Positions 22,402 to 22,538 of a stretch of DNA of 22,538 nt are shown here, in pieces (within the stretch, counting starts at the first letter, position 1; the number at the start of each line of letters is the position of its first letter). The notes below the pieces were generated by a model. The model saw nothing but the letters and a program-made list of their open reading frames with translations, had not been told where the DNA came from and searched no databases. Source of the DNA: JAVJSU01 sp040219275 (GTDB lineage: Bacteria; Chloroflexota; Anaerolineae; Aggregatilineales; Phototrophicaceae); the NCBI GenBank assembly GCA_040219275.1, contig JAVJSU010000080.1, positions 1 through 22,538 of the forward strand, in the 5' to 3' direction. The position numbers and the translations under genes were made by a program.

Positions 22402-22538
22402 CTAGCAACCGTACACTGAACAAATGAGCGAGTTGAACAAAAGGAAGTCTCTGGTAAGGTTGAATTTCTCACAAAACAGCCTGGAGGAGACCCCCAATGT
22501 TCAGCTCTAGAAATTATGGTAAATGGCGCAGTCGTTTA
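22402..22538 (+). mobile_element. Insertion sequence end, right copy (incomplete)
   Basis: This is the perfect inverted copy of 4-140. It starts near CTAGCAACCGTACACTG, then has about 95 bp of leader, GGAGGAGA, and an open frame leaving the window. The absence of any mismatch over 137 bp means the two copies are recent or kept identical. Together the two ends enclose all the catabolic and transport genes, as in a composite transposon, although an assembly breaking at a repeated element would look the same. Confidence 0.8.
22497..22538 (+). CDS. Putative transposase, N-terminal fragment, runs off right edge
   Basis: An ATG at 22497 preceded by GGAGGAGA gives MFSSRNYGKWRSRL before the window ends, identical to the fragment at the left edge. 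It is the start of the gene carried by the duplicated insertion sequence. The family cannot be fixed from 14 residues. Confidence 0.55.
   Translation, partial: MFSSRNYGKWRSRL

Noticed and set aside
1..22538. Terminal inverted repeats of a linear plasmid or phage
   Set aside because: The repeats contain the start of an outward-facing gene with a ribosome-binding site and continue past the window. No replication, capsid or terminal-protein genes are present.

Overview
The window holds a catabolic and transport island of about 22 kb: fifteen complete protein genes, with an identical, oppositely oriented insertion-sequence end at each edge. There are no RNA genes or CRISPR arrays. The gene style points to a Chloroflexota bacterium, probably Anaerolineae-like. 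Reasons are moderate GC, Sec-type binding-protein signals without an obvious lipobox, a Tat-exported binding protein, and many paralogous sugar ABC systems. This assignment is a judgement from style; no marker gene is present.

Left block (271-7239, minus strand). One operon reads, in transcription order: a CUT1-type solute-binding protein, a secreted SMP-30-like beta-propeller, an aldo/keto reductase, two MalF/MalG-type permeases and a CoA-acylating (methyl)malonate-semialdehyde dehydrogenase. No ATPase gene accompanies this transporter. Two strong hairpins bracket the SMP-30-like gene and could set the expression of the binding protein apart from the rest.

Divergent control region (7240-7620). 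Two nearly identical 31-bp sites (27/31 matches) lie in mirror orientation. Each sits just downstream of a sigma-70-like promoter, one firing left into the transporter operon and one firing right into a SorC/EryD-like regulator. They are the best candidates for that regulator's operators.

Central block (7621-17114, plus strand). SorC-family regulator, FGGY kinase, GlpD/EryB-like FAD dehydrogenase, DeoC/FbaB-type class I aldolase, iron-dependent hydroxyacid-oxoacid transhydrogenase (HOT/ADHFE1-like), and a large FAD/Fe-S dehydrogenase resembling D-2-hydroxyglutarate dehydrogenase YdiJ. The first three resemble the eryD-eryA-eryB core of erythritol loci. The epimerase/isomerase steps of that pathway are absent and an aldolase stands in their place. 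HOT plus a D-2-hydroxyglutarate dehydrogenase could form a closed 2-oxoglutarate/D-2-hydroxyglutarate cycle that passes electrons from a hydroxyacid to the respiratory chain, with the semialdehyde dehydrogenase making the acyl-CoA.

Right block (17176-22143, plus strand). A near-consensus promoter with a 24-bp palindrome at its predicted start site drives a CUT2 (ribose-type) system: double ATPase, permease and Tat-exported binding protein. A LacI-family regulator follows. Erythritol uptake in Brucella and rhizobia also uses this transporter type.

Working model (inference): two uptake systems under two regulators feed a polyol or rare sugar into a route of phosphorylation, flavin-linked oxidation and retro-aldol cleavage, and the aldehyde or hydroxyacid fragment is finished by HOT, the FAD/Fe-S enzyme and the semialdehyde dehydrogenase. 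The substrate cannot be read from the sequence.
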